Positions 62,079 through 64,000 of a stretch of DNA of 64,000 nucleotides are shown here, piece after piece. Source of the DNA: Streptomyces sp. NBC_01717. GTDB taxonomy: Bacteria; Actinomycetota; Actinomycetes; Streptomycetales; Streptomycetaceae. Made by a program: the position numbers and the translations under genes. Location of the stretch: positions 7,879,001 to 7,943,000 of the forward strand of contig NZ_CP109178.1 in assembly GCF_036248255.1 (NCBI RefSeq), in the 5' to 3' direction. Every line of letters begins with the position of its first letter. Position 1 is the first letter of the stretch. Below the pieces are notes generated by a model, which saw nothing but the letters and a program-made list of their open reading frames with translations, ran no database searches and was not told the DNA's origin.

Positions 62079-64000
62079 ATGAGCCATGCGCAGAACTCCG
62101 GGCTGAGCCGACGCCGCGTCCTGGGCGGAGCAGCCGGGCTGGCCGTTGCCGCGGCAGGGCTGCCGACCGGCACCGCGTTCGCGGCATCGGCGCCGACTCC
62201 GGCCGATGAGGCCCGCTGGCGCAGGCACGCTGCCCGGGTGACGATCACGCGGGACGACTGGGGCGTTCCGCACATCGTGGGCGAGACCGATGCCGACGCG
62301 GTGTTCGGGATGATGTACGCCCAGGCGGAGGACGACTTCAACCGGATCGAGCAGAACTACCTCGTCGCCCTGGGCCGTCTCGCCGAGGCCGAGGGCGAGA
62401 GCGCGATCTGGCAGGACCTGCGTCAGCGGCTGTTCCTCGACCCCGAGGCGCTGAAGAAGGAGTATGCGAAGTGCCCGGCATGGCTGCGCACGTTGATGCA
62501 GGCCTGGGCGGGCGGACTCAACTACTACCTCGCGACACATCCCGAGGTGCGTCCACGCGTGCTCGACCGGTTCGAGCCGTGGATGCCGTTGAGCTTCTCG
62601 GAGGGCAGCATCGGCGGCGACATCGAGTCGGTGCTGCTCACTCAGCTCGAAGCCTTCTACGGCGAGCGGGACGTCCCGATGACCGACGAGGAGCGCGGGC
62701 TGGTTCTGCGCGAACCCACGGGGTCGAACGGCATAGCCATCGCGCCGAGCCACACGCGGGACGGCCACGCACTGCTGCTGATCAACCCGCACACCAGCTT
62801 CTTCTTCCGTGCCGAGCAGCATGTGACGAGCGGTGAGGGGCTCAATGTCTACGGCGCTGCCACCTGGGGGCAGTTCTTCATCTACCAGGGCTTCAACGCG
62901 CACACCGGCTGGATGCACACGACGAGCGGCGTCGACAACATCGACGAGTTCGCCGAGGCGATCGTGACGAAAGCCGACGGATCCCGCTGCTACCGCTACG
63001 GCCGCGAACTGCGCCCCGTCACCACCAAGAAGATCACCTTGTCCTTCCGTACCGCGACGGGCGGGCAGCAGGAGCGCAGCTTCACCACGTTCGCCACACA
63101 CCACGGCCCGATCGTGCGCGAGGCGGACGGCAGGTGGATCGCGTGCGCACTGATGAACAAGCCCGTCGAGGCGCTCAAGCAGAGCTTCCTGCGCACCACG
63201 ACGCGGGACTACACGCAGTACCTGAAGGTCGCAGGACTGAAGGCGAACAGCTCGAACAACACACTCTTCGCGGACTCGAAGGGAGATGTCGCCTTCCTGA
63301 TGCCGCAGTTCATGCCGGTGAGAGACGACCGGTTCGACCATCTCAAGCCCGTCGACGGCAGTGATCCGGCGACCGACTGGCGTGGACTGCACAGCCTGGA
63401 CAGCATGCCGCAGGCTGTGAACCCGAAGAACGGCTGGGCGTTCAACACCAACAACTGGCCCTGGACCGCCGCCGGCGCGGACAGCCCCGACGCGGCCGAC
63501 TATCCACGCTACTTCGACCGGGTCGGCGAGAACCCGCGCGGGCCGCAGGCGGTCCGGGTGCTGACCGCGCGCGACGACTTCACCCCGCAGGCACTGATCG
63601 AGGCCGCCTTCGATCCGTACCTCACCGCCTTCGCGCGGCTGGTGCCGGGGCTCGTCGCCGCCTGGGACCAACTGCCTGAACACAACGGGCAGAAGGCGAA
63701 GCTGACCGATCCGATCGGCCTGCTTCGCGACTGGGACCACCGGTGGGCCGCAGAGTCGACCGCGACGTCGGTGGCCGTGTTCTGGGGTGAGGACCTGTGG
63801 GCGCTCACGTCCCAGGCGGCGGCGGAAGCCGGGATGTCGGTATGGGACTACATGGCCGACCGCGCCACGGACGCGCAGCGGCTCGGGGCGCTCGAGACAG
63901 CGACACAGCGGCTGCGGCGGGACTTCGGCAACTGGAAGGTGCCGTGGGGGGAGATCAACCGCTACCAGCGCAACGACGGTGCGATCGTCCAGGAGTTCAG
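62079..64000 (+). CDS. penicillin-acylase family hydrolase (partial, 3' end outside)
   Basis: 640 codons are visible with no stop. ATG 62079 has AAGGAAGAAGGAG upstream. A Tat signal (LSRRRVLGGAAGLAVAAAG, cleavage after AFAA near residue 36) exports it. The alpha chain starts VTITRDDWGVPHIVGETDAD. The Ntn-hydrolase nucleophile is Ser216 in REPTGSNGIAIAPSHT, created by self-cleavage between Gly215 and Ser216, and the beta chain follows (LLINPHTSFF, LNVYGAATWGQFFIYQGFN). Family members deacylate beta-lactams, acyl-homoserine lactones or lipopeptides. The substrate is not determinable. Confidence 0.92.
   Translation, partial: MSHAQNSGLSRRRVLGGAAGLAVAAAGLPTGTAFAASAPTPADEARWRRHAARVTITRDDWGVPHIVGETDADAVFGMMYAQAEDDFNRIEQNYLVALGRLAEAEGESAIWQDLRQRLFLDPEALKKEYAKCPAWLRTLMQAWAGGLNYYLATHPEVRPRVLDRFEPWMPLSFSEGSIGGDIESVLLTQLEAFYGERDVPMTDEERGLVLREPTGSNGIAIAPSHTRDGHALLLINPHTSFFFRAEQHVTSGEGLNVYGAATWGQFFIYQGFNAHTGWMHTTSGVDNIDEFAEAIVTKADGSRCYRYGRELRPVTTKKITLSFRTATGGQQERSFTTFATHHGPIVREADGRWIACALMNKPVEALKQSFLRTTTRDYTQYLKVAGLKANSSNNTLFADSKGDVAFLMPQFMPVRDDRFDHLKPVDGSDPATDWRGLHSLDSMPQAVNPKNGWAFNTNNWPWTAAGADSPDAADYPRYFDRVGENPRGPQAVRVLTARDDFTPQALIEAAFDPYLTAFARLVPGLVAAWDQLPEHNGQKAKLTDPIGLLRDWDHRWAAESTATSVAVFWGEDLWALTSQAAAEAGMSVWDYMADRATDAQRLGALETATQRLRRDFGNWKVPWGEINRYQRNDGAIVQEF

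Noticed and set aside
61878..63740. A 620-codon minus-strand frame over the acylase gene
   Set aside because: The plus strand has a strong ribosome site, Tat signal and the Ntn nucleophile segment. The minus frame has none.
1..64000. CRISPR arrays, tRNA or rRNA genes
   Set aside because: No regularly spaced short direct repeats and no tRNA-like cloverleaf or rRNA sequence were noticed while reading both strands. A covariance-model scan was not possible.

Overview
The window is typical Streptomyces DNA. It is very GC-rich, uses many GTG starts, packs genes into operons with 1-10 bp overlaps, and encodes Tat-exported enzymes, large sugar ABC-importer operons with ROK, LacI, GntR or DeoR regulators, an inhibitor-type Ser/Thr kinase with PQQ repeats, and LemA/DUF2207 and DUF3710 proteins. 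It reads as a sugar-catabolic, probably chromosome-arm region that is mosaic and partly decayed: three insertion sequences, two pairs of long direct repeats and about fifteen gene remnants.

Layout. 1-6.2 kb (minus): a ROK-regulated operon with a sugar ABC importer, a GH4 6-phospho-glycosidase and a BadF-type sugar kinase (cut by the window edge). 6.4-15.4 kb: a gene graveyard. It holds a 452-bp copy of the end of a LacI regulator gene, PAP2-phosphatase remnants, a two-gene NACHT-NTPase module whose NTPase gene is split by an IS630 element, an SGNH-hydrolase/ricin gene split by an IS3 element, and a truncated copy of a Ser/Thr kinase gene joined to the stump of iolD. 15.2-29.5 kb (minus, with a divergent GntR regulator): a 12-gene operon combining inositol-catabolism genes (iolD stump, iolB, an aldolase-like gene, iolC, an IolE-like gene, a Gfo/Idh dehydrogenase) with a GH38 alpha-mannosidase, a PHP phosphoesterase and a complete ABC importer. 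I infer that it imports and degrades a mannosylated inositol. 29.6-32 kb: an RHS fragment and an IS110 element.

32-46 kb: a secreted beta-helix protein behind a LacI-type palindrome, small remnants (DhaK, IS630), two divergent MFS-DeoR modules that have decayed reciprocally, a HAD hydrolase, a LemA-DUF2207 pair and a DUF3710 protein. 46-51 kb: a very large secreted GH95-like glycosidase with duplicated accessory modules, convergent with an aldo/keto reductase. 51-56.6 kb: the intact Ser/Thr kinase, a haloacetate-dehalogenase-like hydrolase, a small lipoprotein and the intact LacI regulator. 56.7-61.5 kb: an ABC importer operon of the LplB/LplC type, divergent from a 2-hydroxyacid dehydrogenase, with paired LacI-type operators between them. 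The window ends inside a Tat-exported penicillin-acylase-family hydrolase.

The two points most worth follow-up are the putative mannosyl-inositol operon and the NACHT module, whose IS630 insertion would restore an intact 730-codon gene if excised precisely. All product names come from reading translated sequence by eye; no database search was possible.
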